Assembly (NCBI RefSeq): GCF_004684095.1 | Contig: NZ_SRII01000006.1 | Coordinates: 310,001 to 374,000 of the forward strand | DNA length: 64,000 nucleotides | Reading direction: 5' to 3' | Origin: Hymenobacter sp. UV11 | GTDB taxonomy: Bacteria; Bacteroidota; Bacteroidia; Cytophagales; Hymenobacteraceae | Part shown: positions 9,540-18,081 of the stretch, in pieces | Numbering within the stretch: the stretch's first letter is position 1 | Layout: every line of letters starts with the position of its first letter | Notes under the pieces: generated by a model | Seen by the model: the letters and a program-made list of their open reading frames with translations, nothing else | The model's database searches: none | Told to the model about the DNA's origin: nothing | Position numbers and translations under genes: made by a program

Positions 9540-10253
9540 TCAAGCTTTGGCAAAATGTCCGTCAGCCGAATAGTTTTCTGAATATACTGTATTACTATCA
9601 TGGTCCAGCTCGTAAGCTTCGCCGGTAGCCGGGCAGCGGGCAAAGCCACTCTGGTCAAAAAACAGTTTTTCGCCGTGGGCACTCATCCAGCCTCGCTGCC
9701 GGGCAGGATTACCATATATCAGCGCAAAATCCGGCACGTTGCGCGTGACCACGCTGCCCGCGCCCACGAAGGCGTAGCGCCCCAGCCGGATGCCACACAC
9801 CAGCGTGGCATTGGCCCCAATGCTGACGCCGCGCTCCAAATACGTAGGCTGGTAGTGGCCCTCGCCCCGACGCGGTACGGCGCTGCGCGGGTTCTTGACG
9901 TTGGTAAACACCACCGACGGGCCTAGAAAGACGTCGTCTTCACACACTACCCCCCCGTAGAGGCTCACGTTGTTCTGCACCTTCACGTTGCGGCCCAGCG
10001 TCACGCCATCGGCCACGAATACGTTTTGGCCCAAGGAGCAGTTTTCGCCCAGCACCGCACCCGCCGCCAGGTGGCAAAAGTGCCAGATGCGGCTGCCAGC
10101 GCCCACGCGGCAGCCCGCGTCGAGCACGGCAGTAGGGTGAGCGTAGAAGTCGGCGGTGGGTTCGGCCACGGGGCAGGGGTAGGGCTTTGCGCTCGCAAAG
10201 GTAACAGGGTAAGTGGGGTTAGGGGGTAGGCCGTACTTTTGAATAAATTGCAT
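9540..10253 (-). CDS. WbpD/WlbB-like hexapeptide-repeat N-acetyltransferase
   Basis: A left-handed beta-helix acyltransferase of 237 residues. Hexapeptide repeats run from about residue 37 (YAHPTAVLDAGCRVGAGS) to 190; the IWHFCHL, GQNVFVADGV and FTNVKNPRSA segments and the terminal GNPARQRGWMS are typical of enzymes that acetylate the 3-amino group of UDP-2-acetamido-3-amino uronates. Its usual partners (WbpA/B/E) are not present apart from a WbpO-like dehydrogenase, so the substrate is open. The ATG at 10253 has an SD-like GGAGGT 11 bases upstream; the first 35 residues are poorly conserved and a GTG near residue 30 is an alternative. Confidence 0.82.
   Translation of the reverse strand: MQFIQKYGLPPNPTYPVTFASAKPYPCPVAEPTADFYAHPTAVLDAGCRVGAGSRIWHFCHLAAGAVLGENCSLGQNVFVADGVTLGRNVKVQNNVSLYGGVVCEDDVFLGPSVVFTNVKNPRSAVPRRGEGHYQPTYLERGVSIGANATLVCGIRLGRYAFVGAGSVVTRNVPDFALIYGNPARQRGWMSAHGEKLFFDQSGFARCPATGEAYELDHDSNTVYSENYSADGHFAKA
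10234..10241 (+). promoter_or_regulatory. -7 promoter box for the Uma2 gene
   Basis: TACTTTTG matches the Bacteroidota TAnnTTTG consensus fully and lies 40 bases before the ATG at 10281, inside the 5' end of the divergent acetyltransferase gene. No clear -33 TTG is seen. Confidence 0.45.
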
Positions 10254-10280
10254 TCTTTAATTTTACCTCCCCTACTTCTT

Positions 10281-10880
10281 ATGGGACTGCCTGCTTTCCA
10301 ACCTCAGCCCAACGCGTCCGCTTACGTGTCGCCCGAAGACTACCTGCGCCTGGAGAGCGAGGCCGAGCACAAGCACGAATATTATGCCGGAGAAATTCGG
10401 GCGATGGCCGGAGCGCGGGCGGCTCACAACCGGCTTTGCTTTAATTTGACAGGCTTGCTGTTTCCTCAGCTCGACGGCAGCCCCTGCGCCGGCTACACCA
10501 GCGACCAGCGGGTGCAAGTGCTCAATGCCAGCTCGTATCTCTACCCCGACTTGTCGGTGGTGTGTGGGGAAGCGAAATTTAACGACGCCAAAACGCCTGA
10601 GAACCTGCTTAATCCGACGCTCATGGTGGAAGTGCTGTCGAAATCGACGGCTGGGGCCGACCGGGGCGAAAAGTTTATGCTGTATCGCCAGCTGCCCAGC
10701 CTGCGCCAGTACCTGACGCTTGACTCGCAGGCCGTGCACGCCGAGCTGTGTACCCGACAAGACGACGACCCCTGGCTCTTTGGCGAAACCCGCGACCCGG
10801 CGGCCGTGCTCGACCTCAGCAGCGTGGGCGCCACGCTGCCGCTGGCCCGCCTCTACCAGGGCCTCGGCTTGGCAAAATAG
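10281..10880 (+). CDS. Uma2 family (DUF820) nuclease-fold protein
   Basis: A 200-residue member of the Uma2 family, which adopts the PD-(D/E)XK restriction-endonuclease fold; its physiological role is unknown. The N-terminal YVSPEDYLRLESEAEHKHEYYAGEI pattern (split over residues 15-39) is the family hallmark, where the E-x-K/H-H-E-Y region is conserved. Asp90 (LYPDLSVVC) and Glu117...Lys121 (MVEVLSK) provide the nuclease-like triad. I chose the ATG at 10281 because the alternative at 10239 would overlap the -7 box. Such genes often occur in many copies per genome as single units, as here. Confidence 0.88.
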   Translation: MGLPAFQPQPNASAYVSPEDYLRLESEAEHKHEYYAGEIRAMAGARAAHNRLCFNLTGLLFPQLDGSPCAGYTSDQRVQVLNASSYLYPDLSVVCGEAKFNDAKTPENLLNPTLMVEVLSKSTAGADRGEKFMLYRQLPSLRQYLTLDSQAVHAELCTRQDDDPWLFGETRDPAAVLDLSSVGATLPLARLYQGLGLAK

Positions 10881-10891
10881 TCCCTACCCCC

Positions 10892-12469
10892 TTACGGCTG
10901 CCACACCTCGGCCGAGTCGGCAGGGGTAGCCGGACGGGCCAGCAGCACCAGCTGGGCATCTTCGTAGAGCACGCGGTAGCCGGGGCGGGCGCGCAGCGCG
11001 GCCAGCGCCTGCCGGGCCTGGGCCTGCGTGAGCGGCCAGGCGTCGTGGTCGTTGGGCTCGCGCAGCAGCGCCACCAGCCGGGCCGTGCGCAACACCGGGA
11101 ACAAGAACAGGTCGCGCCGGTCGAGCAGGTGCGGCACCAGGTTGGACGACGTGCTCAGGGCCACGCCGGCCGGCACCCGCGCCAGCGCCGCGTACAGGCC
11201 GGCGCGGTGGGGGTAGGGACTGCGATAGTGGCTGCCGATGAGGAAATTGCCGGTGTCCCGGTCGTACCACTGGCTGCGGCGCGTGTAGAGCGTAACCACC
11301 GTAAACACGGCCGCGCTCGCCAGCGCCGCCGCCCAGGCTTTGCGCTGAAAGCTGGCGCCGGCGGCCCTACCCCCTCGTAGCGTATCGACCACGGCCAGCG
11401 TGAGCACGGGCGCAAACTCGATGGAATATTGCCCGTTAATGCCCCACAAGCCGTAGTCACTGGCCAGCAGCTTCTGGGCCAGAATGGGCAGCAGCATGAG
11501 CACATACCAGGGCCGGCGCCACAGGGCCCAGCCGCCCGAGACTAATATAGCGCCCCAGGTTTCCAGCTTGATGTAGTCGTAGCTGGCATCAGGCAGAGTA
11601 TTCTGGAACATGACCGCCCAGAGGCGCGCCGGGTGCGCGAGCACATGGGCCAGCACTGCCGGCAGCGACGAGCCCAGCCAGGCATAGCGCACCATTTGGG
11701 TAAAAGGCCGGTGCATGGTATCGAGAGCCGGCATCACGTAGCGCGTAATGAGCTGGTAGTAAACCAGTGACGCTACCGCCCCCAGCACCAGCCACCCCAC
11801 CCGCGCCCGGTGGGCGCGGTGCTGCCAGGCCAGGGCCAGCAGCACGCAGGCCAGCCACAGCGCCAGGTTCTCCTTGCTTACCAGAATAAACAGAGCGGCC
11901 AGCGCGGCCCTACCCCCCCTACCCTGCGCCACCCACAGCGCCAGCCAGGGCAGGGCCATCGCGCCCACCACGTTGTCGTGGTAATCGTAGCTAAAGGCCG
12001 AGTACACGCCCCACTGGCAGCCCAGCAGCGCCAGGGCCCAGCTGGCCGCGCGGGGGCTACCCCCCTGGGCACGGGCGTAGTGCCAGGCGCCCAGCAGCCC
12101 CAGCAGCACCGCCCCAATTTGCAGCAGCAGCAGCGCCCAGGCCCCGCCCACCAGGTAGTAGAGCGGCGCGGCCAGCGCGGGCGTCAGGCTGAAATGGTTG
12201 GCCAGGAAGTTGGTGGGCGGCGAATCAAGTAACAGCGTCACGCGCGGGGTGCGCAGGTGAGCAAAGTCGGCCACGGCCTGCGCCTCAATGCCCAGGTCGA
12301 AAGCGGCGGTGCGGAAATTCCACTGGTTGACCAGCGAAATCAGGCTGTAAATCAAGCCAAAGACGAGCAGCAGCACCGTGCGCGCCCGCCGGCCCGGCTC
12401 CGCAGCGGGCACGGGTTGTGGGGGGTTATTCAACGTAAAAAAGTAGCGCAGCATATTTAATGGAAGCAC
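10892..12469 (-). CDS. DUF2079 polytopic membrane protein, probable GT-C-fold glycosyltransferase
   Basis: A 525-residue inner-membrane protein with about 10-12 hydrophobic segments. The FDLGIEAQAVADFAHL segment early in the protein, followed by LANHFSLTPALAAPLYYL, is the DUF2079 signature; in this family the aspartate in the first loop is thought to be the catalytic-like residue of a GT-C fold that uses polyprenyl-phosphate sugars. The C-terminal quarter is soluble. It heads a minus-strand set of membrane glycosyltransferase-like genes. The start could also be the ATG at 12454. Substrate is unknown. Confidence 0.8.
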   Translation of the reverse strand: MLPLNMLRYFFTLNNPPQPVPAAEPGRRARTVLLLVFGLIYSLISLVNQWNFRTAAFDLGIEAQAVADFAHLRTPRVTLLLDSPPTNFLANHFSLTPALAAPLYYLVGGAWALLLLQIGAVLLGLLGAWHYARAQGGSPRAASWALALLGCQWGVYSAFSYDYHDNVVGAMALPWLALWVAQGRGGRAALAALFILVSKENLALWLACVLLALAWQHRAHRARVGWLVLGAVASLVYYQLITRYVMPALDTMHRPFTQMVRYAWLGSSLPAVLAHVLAHPARLWAVMFQNTLPDASYDYIKLETWGAILVSGGWALWRRPWYVLMLLPILAQKLLASDYGLWGINGQYSIEFAPVLTLAVVDTLRGGRAAGASFQRKAWAAALASAAVFTVVTLYTRRSQWYDRDTGNFLIGSHYRSPYPHRAGLYAALARVPAGVALSTSSNLVPHLLDRRDLFLFPVLRTARLVALLREPNDHDAWPLTQAQARQALAALRARPGYRVLYEDAQLVLLARPATPADSAEVWQP

Positions 12470-12547
12470 CGGCGAGCCAGGAAATTGGCGCTGCTGATTA
12501 TCGAAGGGTGGTAGGCCCGCATAAAATAAGGTAGCCTACCGCGTGGG

Positions 12548-14062
12548 TTATTTAAGAGCCAGCACACGCAGGGTTTCGCAGGGAGCCGCCTGGTGTAGCA
12601 TCGCTACTTGAAAGATGGAATCGAGCGACGGTCGGAGCTGAGGGTCGCAGACGAGTACGACAGCTCCCGGCCGCAGGCCGCGCAGCTCGGCACGCGACCG
12701 CACGGCAATGATTTTATGGTCGGTTTGGCGCAGGGCAGTCTGGTAGTATTGCAGCACCGCGTTGTAGCCGCCCCCGTACAGCAGCGTCAGGCTATCGAGC
12801 CGGGGGCGCTCGGCCACTACCTGGCCCAGGTAGCGCGCCAGGCGGTCATCGGCAGTTGCGCTAAAATCATGCTCTTCCCGAAGCCGCCGCACCACGGCAC
12901 GGTAGGGAAAATAAAACAGCCCCACGACCAGCCCCACCCGCAGGGGCCAGGCCATGGACCGGGGTAGGCGCGGCAGGTTGGCGGCCAGCACATCCTGATA
13001 CAGAAAATCCAGGCCCAGGCCCAGCAGCAACGCCAGCGGCGGGTAGATGGGAAGCGCGTACCAATCCAGCTTGGTCGCCGCCGCACTGATGAGCACCAGC
13101 CAGCTTAGCACTACCAGCAGCAGCAGCGAGCCGGCGCGGCGCACCCGCCGGTCAGGCTGCCACCACACCAGCACGGCCGGCAGCAGCCACCATAGCCAGC
13201 TTTCAAACTCCCTGATGTACAGGATATCAACATAATGGGTCCAGGGGGCGCTGTGCCCGTCCAGCGCCTGCCCGTAGCGGCCGTCCAGCTCGTTGGCGCG
13301 CACGGCCGCCAGGTAGCCGGGGTCAGCGGCCTCGCGGGCCAGGTAGTAGGTGGCTACTACCCCCAAGCTGAGGGCAACGAGGCCGTAGAGCCGCGGCTGC
13401 CGCAGCAGCCAGCCTAGCTTGCCGCGCCCCAGGGCGTACAGGAGCAGCGCCGGCCCACCCAGCAAGCCCGCAACGCCCTTGGTGAGTACGGCCAGCGTAA
13501 ACCCGGCCGCCACCCAGTACAGGTAGCGCGCCCGGCCACCTTCCAGGTACTGGAAAAAAGCCAGCCAGCTCACCAGCTCCCAAAAAGCCAGCAGGGCATC
13601 GTAGTCGCCGGTGCGGGTGCCATGCAGGCGCACGTAGCCGGCCGTAGTCACCAGCACCAGCCCACCAAAAAAGCCCGCCACCGGCCGGCGCAGCGTGCGC
13701 GCCGCGAAGCCATACAGCAGCCCGACCGTGCCCAGGGCCGCCACCGCCGATGGCAGGCGCAGCGCCCAAGGGCCGTAGCCCAGCAGCTTTATTAAGCTGG
13801 CTTGCAGCCAGATGAGCAGGGACGGCTTGGTATTCCAGTGGTCGGGCTGCCCAGCAAAAGTGGTAACCAGCCAGTTACCGCCGCGCACCAATTCCGCGGC
13901 GTTCACCGCCTGGCGTGACTCATCCCAGAGCTGCACCGGGTTGCGGCCCAGGTCCCAGAACAGCGGAAACGCCGCCAGGACCAGCAACAGCACCAGCAGC
14001 TGATTGGCCCCCACGTGTAGCCATTGCCAGCTTTGGACAGCTAGTTTAGTAAGTGTTTTCAA
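12548..14062 (-). CDS. Glycosyltransferase family 39-like membrane protein
   Basis: A 504-residue polytopic protein of the ArnT/PMT type. The first periplasmic loop has LWDESRQAVNAAELVRGG with the Asp47-Glu48 pair expected for GT39 catalysis, then DHWNTKPSLLIWLQA, the conserved region that follows. About 11 hydrophobic helices are followed by a C-terminal periplasmic domain. Enzymes of this family move a sugar from a polyprenyl-phosphate carrier to a lipid, glycan or protein at the outer face of the inner membrane. It lies between DUF2079 and the secreted unknown; a GtrB-like GT2 nearby could make the lipid-linked donor. Confidence 0.88.
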   Translation of the reverse strand: MKTLTKLAVQSWQWLHVGANQLLVLLLVLAAFPLFWDLGRNPVQLWDESRQAVNAAELVRGGNWLVTTFAGQPDHWNTKPSLLIWLQASLIKLLGYGPWALRLPSAVAALGTVGLLYGFAARTLRRPVAGFFGGLVLVTTAGYVRLHGTRTGDYDALLAFWELVSWLAFFQYLEGGRARYLYWVAAGFTLAVLTKGVAGLLGGPALLLYALGRGKLGWLLRQPRLYGLVALSLGVVATYYLAREAADPGYLAAVRANELDGRYGQALDGHSAPWTHYVDILYIREFESWLWWLLPAVLVWWQPDRRVRRAGSLLLLVVLSWLVLISAAATKLDWYALPIYPPLALLLGLGLDFLYQDVLAANLPRLPRSMAWPLRVGLVVGLFYFPYRAVVRRLREEHDFSATADDRLARYLGQVVAERPRLDSLTLLYGGGYNAVLQYYQTALRQTDHKIIAVRSRAELRGLRPGAVVLVCDPQLRPSLDSIFQVAMLHQAAPCETLRVLALK

Positions 14063-14132
14063 GCGAAATCGAACGTAAAACCGGCAAGCTAGCGCCTAGC
14101 CGGGGAGCACCTGCTTACTAGCCGGATTCTCC

Positions 14133-15518
14133 CTAGCGCGGCGGCGCGGGTGGACCTATCAGCGGCCGGCGGGCAGCCTCGGCGGCCCAGATGGCCTGAA
14201 TGGTTTCGCTTTGGCCGGCCACAGTGGCCCAGTAAGCGCCGCCGGGGTAGTGGGGTAGGGTAACACCCCGCGCCCCCGGCATCTGAAAATACGTATCGGG
14301 GTCGAGCTGCCGTACCCGGGCCTGGGCATACACCAGCCACTCGTTGCGATAGGCCGCGGGCTGGTGGGCAAACCAATCTATCTCGTCGCGGCCCCACACC
14401 AGGGGCCACTGACCGGGCCTGTCGGGCGTGCCGGTGGGGCCGTTGTCAAACTCAGCCTGGGCGGGCAGGTGGCGGCAGAGCCAGCCGCCGGGCGCCCGCC
14501 CACCTGCGCTCAACCCGTAAATTGCCCCGGCCGGGTTGCCAGGGTCTCCGCGGTCGAGGGAGGCGCCATGAGTGCCGGCGCGCACAGTATCCACCTCGTT
14601 GGGCCGCAAAGGGCACGAGTGAAAGTCGAACAGCAGCTGGCGCAGCGAATCGGGTAGCGGGGTGGGGGGTAGGGGGTCATAATATTCGCCGTGGGTGTGG
14701 GCATCACAGAGCACAAAGCCTCGGTTGCGGGTGCGGGCATAGCGGCGCACCCGCTGCAGCAGGCTCCAGATGGCGCGGTGGCCGGGGTCACGGTTATCCA
14801 GCAGGCGAATCTGGCCGAAGTGCAGCGCCTCGCAGCCCGCGTCTATTTGGCGCACGGCGCAGTAGTAAAACCAGAGTTGCGCCTCGGGGCGGCTCAGGTC
14901 GGGCGTGCCGGGCGCCTGGCCGGGGGGACGGCCGTCCCAGCGATAATGATTGCTGTCGGCAGCCGAGTAATAGCCGGGGTACATCATGTCAGTGAAACGA
15001 AAATGCCGCATAGGTAGGGCCAAAGTGTCCTCGCCAAAATCGGCCCGCAGGCGGTTGGGCACGGTCAGGTTATTAACTGGCGGCTCCACTATCTCGAAGA
15101 TGCAGCCCTGGGCCACGATGTCGGGCTGCCCGGCGTGCAGCACTTGGATGTTGCGGCGCAGCGTATCGAGAATAGCCTGCGCCACGGCGTCGGACCAGGG
15201 GGTAGACCACCAGCCGCCCAGGCGGCCCGCCAGGCGCATTCCGGCGCCGGAAGCCCAGCGCATCAGCTCGTAGCGCTGGCCCACCAAGGCCGCCGAAGGT
15301 AGTTGCAGCGACTGCACCGATAGCGAGCGGGCCAGGTAGTGCCGCACCAGCGCCTCCGGCACGGGCGCCAGCGTATCGGCGGCCGGCCGGGGCTGGGCGG
15401 CCACCGGCCGCCACCCCAGCAGGCCGCAGCCCACTAGTAGCCAGAAGATTCTTAGCCGGCGGCCAGGCCTTCGCGGCCCCGCGCCGATATTAGTTGTGCC
15501 GAAACTGTACTCACTCAT
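14133..15518 (-). CDS. Secreted protein of unknown function
   Basis: I do not recognise this 461-residue protein. After a 22-residue charged N-terminus there is a hydrophobic segment (IFWLLVGCGLLGW) and a likely signal-peptidase site at VAAQ (about 41). The mature part has a run of sequence reminiscent of alpha/beta-barrel hydrolases: aromatic-rich strands such as WFYYCAVRQIDAGCEALHFG (split near 218-237), FVLCDAHTHG and LLFDFHSCPLRPNE, with repeated acidic and His residues. The setting, between GT39 and GtrB-type genes on the same strand, suggests action on or attachment to an exported glycan, but this is guesswork from context. No domain can be named. Confidence 0.7.
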   Translation of the reverse strand: MSEYSFGTTNIGAGPRRPGRRLRIFWLLVGCGLLGWRPVAAQPRPAADTLAPVPEALVRHYLARSLSVQSLQLPSAALVGQRYELMRWASGAGMRLAGRLGGWWSTPWSDAVAQAILDTLRRNIQVLHAGQPDIVAQGCIFEIVEPPVNNLTVPNRLRADFGEDTLALPMRHFRFTDMMYPGYYSAADSNHYRWDGRPPGQAPGTPDLSRPEAQLWFYYCAVRQIDAGCEALHFGQIRLLDNRDPGHRAIWSLLQRVRRYARTRNRGFVLCDAHTHGEYYDPLPPTPLPDSLRQLLFDFHSCPLRPNEVDTVRAGTHGASLDRGDPGNPAGAIYGLSAGGRAPGGWLCRHLPAQAEFDNGPTGTPDRPGQWPLVWGRDEIDWFAHQPAAYRNEWLVYAQARVRQLDPDTYFQMPGARGVTLPHYPGGAYWATVAGQSETIQAIWAAEAARRPLIGPPAPPR

Positions 15519-15565
15519 ACCCCAACTTTTTTTTCACAACCACCGCCAGCTAAAGCCCGGTTCCC

Positions 15566-16582
15566 CTACCCCTCCAGCGGTAAGAAGCCGGGGGGCGGCA
15601 GGTTACTTTCCGATACGATGTAGAGTGGCCGCTGCCGCACGTTGGCCCCCAGCCGGGCCAGGTACTCGCCAATAATGCCAATAGCAATCAGCTGCACCCC
15701 GCCCAAAAATAAGATGCTGACCATGAGAGAAGGCCAGCCGGGCTCGTACTGATGCGTGACGAAGCGCGAATATAAGGTGTAGAGCATCACCAAAAAAGCC
15801 ATACCCGACACCAAAAAGCCGCCCACCGTGGCCACCTTCAGTGGCACATCGGAGAAGGCCGTGATGCCGTCGAGGGCAAAGCGCAGCATCTTGCCGTAGG
15901 TATAGCCGGTGACGCCGCCAGCGCGCTCGGCCCGGTCATATTCCAGGAACGTTTGCCGGTAGCCAATCCAGGAAATCTGGCCGCGCAGAAACTTGTTTTG
16001 CTCGGGCATCTGGCGCAGGGCCAGCACCACTTTGCGTGAGATAATGCGAAAGTCGCCGGTATCGACCGGAATCTCGACGTGAGTAAGGGCGCGCAGAATT
16101 CGATAAAAAACCTTGGCCGTTAGTTTTTTAGCCGGGCTTTCGCCTTGGCGCGAGCGGCGGCGGGCATACACTACCTCATAGCCCTCGTGCAGCTTGGCGT
16201 AGAGGGCCGGAATCAGCTCGGGCGGGTCCTGCAAGTCGGCGTCGATGATAACGACGGCGGCGCCCTCGGCCCGGTCAAGGCCGGCCGTTACGGCAATCTG
16301 ATGGCCAAAATTGCGGCTAAAGCTGAGGTAGCGTACGTGCGCTGGGTCGTTCTCGACCAGCAGCAGCAGTTGGGGAAGCGAGCCGTCGCGCGAGCCGTCG
16401 TTCACAAAAATCAAGTCATAGCCTCCGGGTAGGGCTAAGGGCGCCAACAGCGCGGTGAGCCGCCGGTACAGCTCCCCAATGTTGGCTTCCTCATTGTAAA
16501 TCGGAACAACGACCGACAGCGCCGGGGGGGGGTAGGGATGCACGCCAGCCAACACGTTAAGCAGCTTTTTGAGCCAGGGCAA
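15566..16582 (-). CDS. GtrB/DPM1-type family 2 glycosyltransferase
   Basis: A 338-residue GT2 enzyme that probably transfers a sugar from UDP- or GDP-sugar to polyprenyl phosphate at the cytoplasmic face. The GT-A domain begins SVVVPIYNEEANI, has NDGSRDGS (61-68) and the metal-binding IDADLQDPPE (Asp114, Asp116). KFLRGQISWIGYRQ is typical of the bactoprenol glucosyltransferase group. Two C-terminal helices (around 245-270 and 280-305) anchor it. The start overlaps the end of the methyltransferase gene by 26 bases, indicating translational coupling. It could supply the lipid-linked donor for the GT39-like proteins. Confidence 0.92.
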   Translation of the reverse strand: MPWLKKLLNVLAGVHPYPPPALSVVVPIYNEEANIGELYRRLTALLAPLALPGGYDLIFVNDGSRDGSLPQLLLLVENDPAHVRYLSFSRNFGHQIAVTAGLDRAEGAAVVIIDADLQDPPELIPALYAKLHEGYEVVYARRRSRQGESPAKKLTAKVFYRILRALTHVEIPVDTGDFRIISRKVVLALRQMPEQNKFLRGQISWIGYRQTFLEYDRAERAGGVTGYTYGKMLRFALDGITAFSDVPLKVATVGGFLVSGMAFLVMLYTLYSRFVTHQYEPGWPSLMVSILFLGGVQLIAIGIIGEYLARLGANVRQRPLYIVSESNLPPPGFLPLEG

Positions 16583-17315
16583 ACACGCTTACCCCTACTG
16601 GCAGGTCGACGTGGCGCAACACGGCATTTTCGGCCCGCACCCAATTCAGCAGCAGCTTATTGAGCGGCCCGGCAAACTGGTGCAGGTCGCCGGTAGAGCC
16701 CGCCGCGGCCTGCGGCTTGGCGCCCCCGGCCAGCAGGCGCCGCGCCAGGCGCAGGGCGGCCGTGGGGAAGTACAGCGCCGCGTTCCAGAACGAGCTGCGG
16801 CGCGGGCGCAGACCTGCCCTGCGCAGGGCGGCCAGCAGCCCCGCCCGCGAGTAGCGCCGGAAGTGGTGGTTTACCACATCGTGCTCGCTCCAGAGGTAAG
16901 CGTGGGCCGGCACAAACACCAGCAGCTGCCCGCCGGGCCGCAGCACCCGTGCCCACTCGCGCAGGGCCCGGCCTTCATCCTCAATATGTTCCAGCACGTC
17001 GGAGGCAATAACCAGGTCGAAGCGCGCATCGGCAAATTCCAGATTGGCCCCGTCCATCACCGACACGTGGGGCACGCCTCGCGCCTGCGCCAGCTCAATG
17101 GCCGGCTCGCTCACGTCGATACCCGTCACGTCGGCATAGCCCTGCTGGCGCAGGCGCTGCATGAGTGGCCCACCCGAGCAGCCAATTTCGAGGATAGCGG
17201 CCGTGGTGGGTAGCTTCAACCGCCGAATGAGGTCGTACACTGCATCGCGGCGGCTGGCAAACCACCAGTGCTGTTCCTCAAGCTGATGGTATTTGGCTTC
17301 ATACGTTAAATCCAT
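16557..17315 (-). CDS. Class I SAM-dependent methyltransferase
   Basis: A 252-residue methyltransferase. The SAM-binding glycine loop is EIGCSGG (43-49) and Asp67 (TGIDVSE) would bind the ribose; VIASDVLEHIEDE is the post-motif II region. EAKYHQLEEQHWWFASRR near the N-terminus is common in methyltransferases of polysaccharide clusters. The only ATG consistent with the promoter is at 17315; the reading frame runs a few codons farther but through a perfect -7 box. It overlaps the GtrB-type gene, so the two are probably co-expressed. The acceptor is not known. Confidence 0.88.
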   Translation of the reverse strand: MDLTYEAKYHQLEEQHWWFASRRDAVYDLIRRLKLPTTAAILEIGCSGGPLMQRLRQQGYADVTGIDVSEPAIELAQARGVPHVSVMDGANLEFADARFDLVIASDVLEHIEDEGRALREWARVLRPGGQLLVFVPAHAYLWSEHDVVNHHFRRYSRAGLLAALRRAGLRPRRSSFWNAALYFPTAALRLARRLLAGGAKPQAAAGSTGDLHQFAGPLNKLLLNWVRAENAVLRHVDLPVGVSVFALAQKAA

Positions 17316-17321
17316 ACGTGG

Positions 17322-17329
17322 CAAAGGTA
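17322..17329 (-). promoter_or_regulatory. -7 box just upstream of the methyltransferase ATG
   Basis: On the minus strand the sequence reads TACCTTTG, a full TAnnTTTG match, ending 6 bases before the ATG at 17315. If used, the transcript would have almost no leader. Confidence 0.5.
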
Positions 17330-17424
17330 GCAGAATGGCCGGAAGCGCTGCTGCAGTAACTGATTGATAACTGAGTATTCACGGGAAGCGGCTGCTAGCC
17401 TGCCTGGCTTGGGTAAGAGCCGGT

Positions 17425-17432
17425 TACTTTTG
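17425..17432 (+). promoter_or_regulatory. -7 box upstream of the first jelly-roll lipoprotein
   Basis: TACTTTTG matches TAnnTTTG fully and lies 35 bases before the ATG at 17467. No TTG at a suitable -33 distance is seen. It would drive the four-gene plus-strand set 17467-21787. Confidence 0.45.
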
Positions 17433-17466
17433 TTGTTGAGCAAAATTTTTGTAACTGCTAGTATAC

Positions 17467-18018
17467 ATGCAAAGACTCGTTATGCTGCTCGGTTTGACTC
17501 TGGTGAGCGCGTGCACCACAGAGTTTTCGCCGAACGCTAAAATAGATGCTAAAACTGTAACTTTCAATGATTTTGAAAGTGGTGGCGGCTGGAGCAATGA
17601 CCCAAGTCGTAACGACCCAGGCCTTGTAGAGAAAGGCTTGGCGCACTCTGGGCAGTACGCCTTAAAAGTTGATAAAGACCACGAATTCAGCCTGACCTAC
17701 GCCATGGCACTGGGCAAAATGCGCGAGGCTAAGTTTCAGAAGCTACATCTTGAAGCCTGGGCTTTCATGCCCAGCGACCAGGCTACCGGCGTGGTAGGAT
17801 TACAGGTACTTTCTCCCGACAACAGCAAGCAAATATTCAGTGACGACATCAAGCTGCGTGACGCCGTTAAAACCTACGGCGAGTGGGTATTCGTAAGCAA
17901 AGACATTACGCTGCCCGACAGCGTGGCCCCGGCGCAGCAGCTGCGGCTGTATTTGTGGCGGGCCGACGCCGGCGATAAGGTGCTGCTCGACGACGTTAAG
18001 CTGAGCATCCTTGATTAA
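17467..18018 (+). CDS. Lipoprotein with carbohydrate-binding-like beta-sandwich (paralogue 1)
   Basis: A 183-residue lipoprotein: the signal MQRLVMLLGLTLVSAC gives lipidation at Cys16. The mature domain looks like a single jelly-roll module similar in plan to carbohydrate-binding modules: an opening NDFESGGGW, a central HSGQYALKVDKDHEFSLTY, a LEAWAFMP strand and a closing LRLYLWRADAGDKVLLDDVKL, the last a typical DDV-x-L end of such domains. It is clearly paralogous to the lipoprotein at 21251, and the two bracket a pair of membrane proteins in what seems a single operon. Binding of a glycan is inferred from fold resemblance only. Confidence 0.78.
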   Translation: MQRLVMLLGLTLVSACTTEFSPNAKIDAKTVTFNDFESGGGWSNDPSRNDPGLVEKGLAHSGQYALKVDKDHEFSLTYAMALGKMREAKFQKLHLEAWAFMPSDQATGVVGLQVLSPDNSKQIFSDDIKLRDAVKTYGEWVFVSKDITLPDSVAPAQQLRLYLWRADAGDKVLLDDVKLSILD

Positions 18019-18081
18019 TTTTTCCTGGCTAGCCCGTTTTCCTAAGGACCGGCGGGGGTAGAAGCTGGCGAGCGCGACTGT

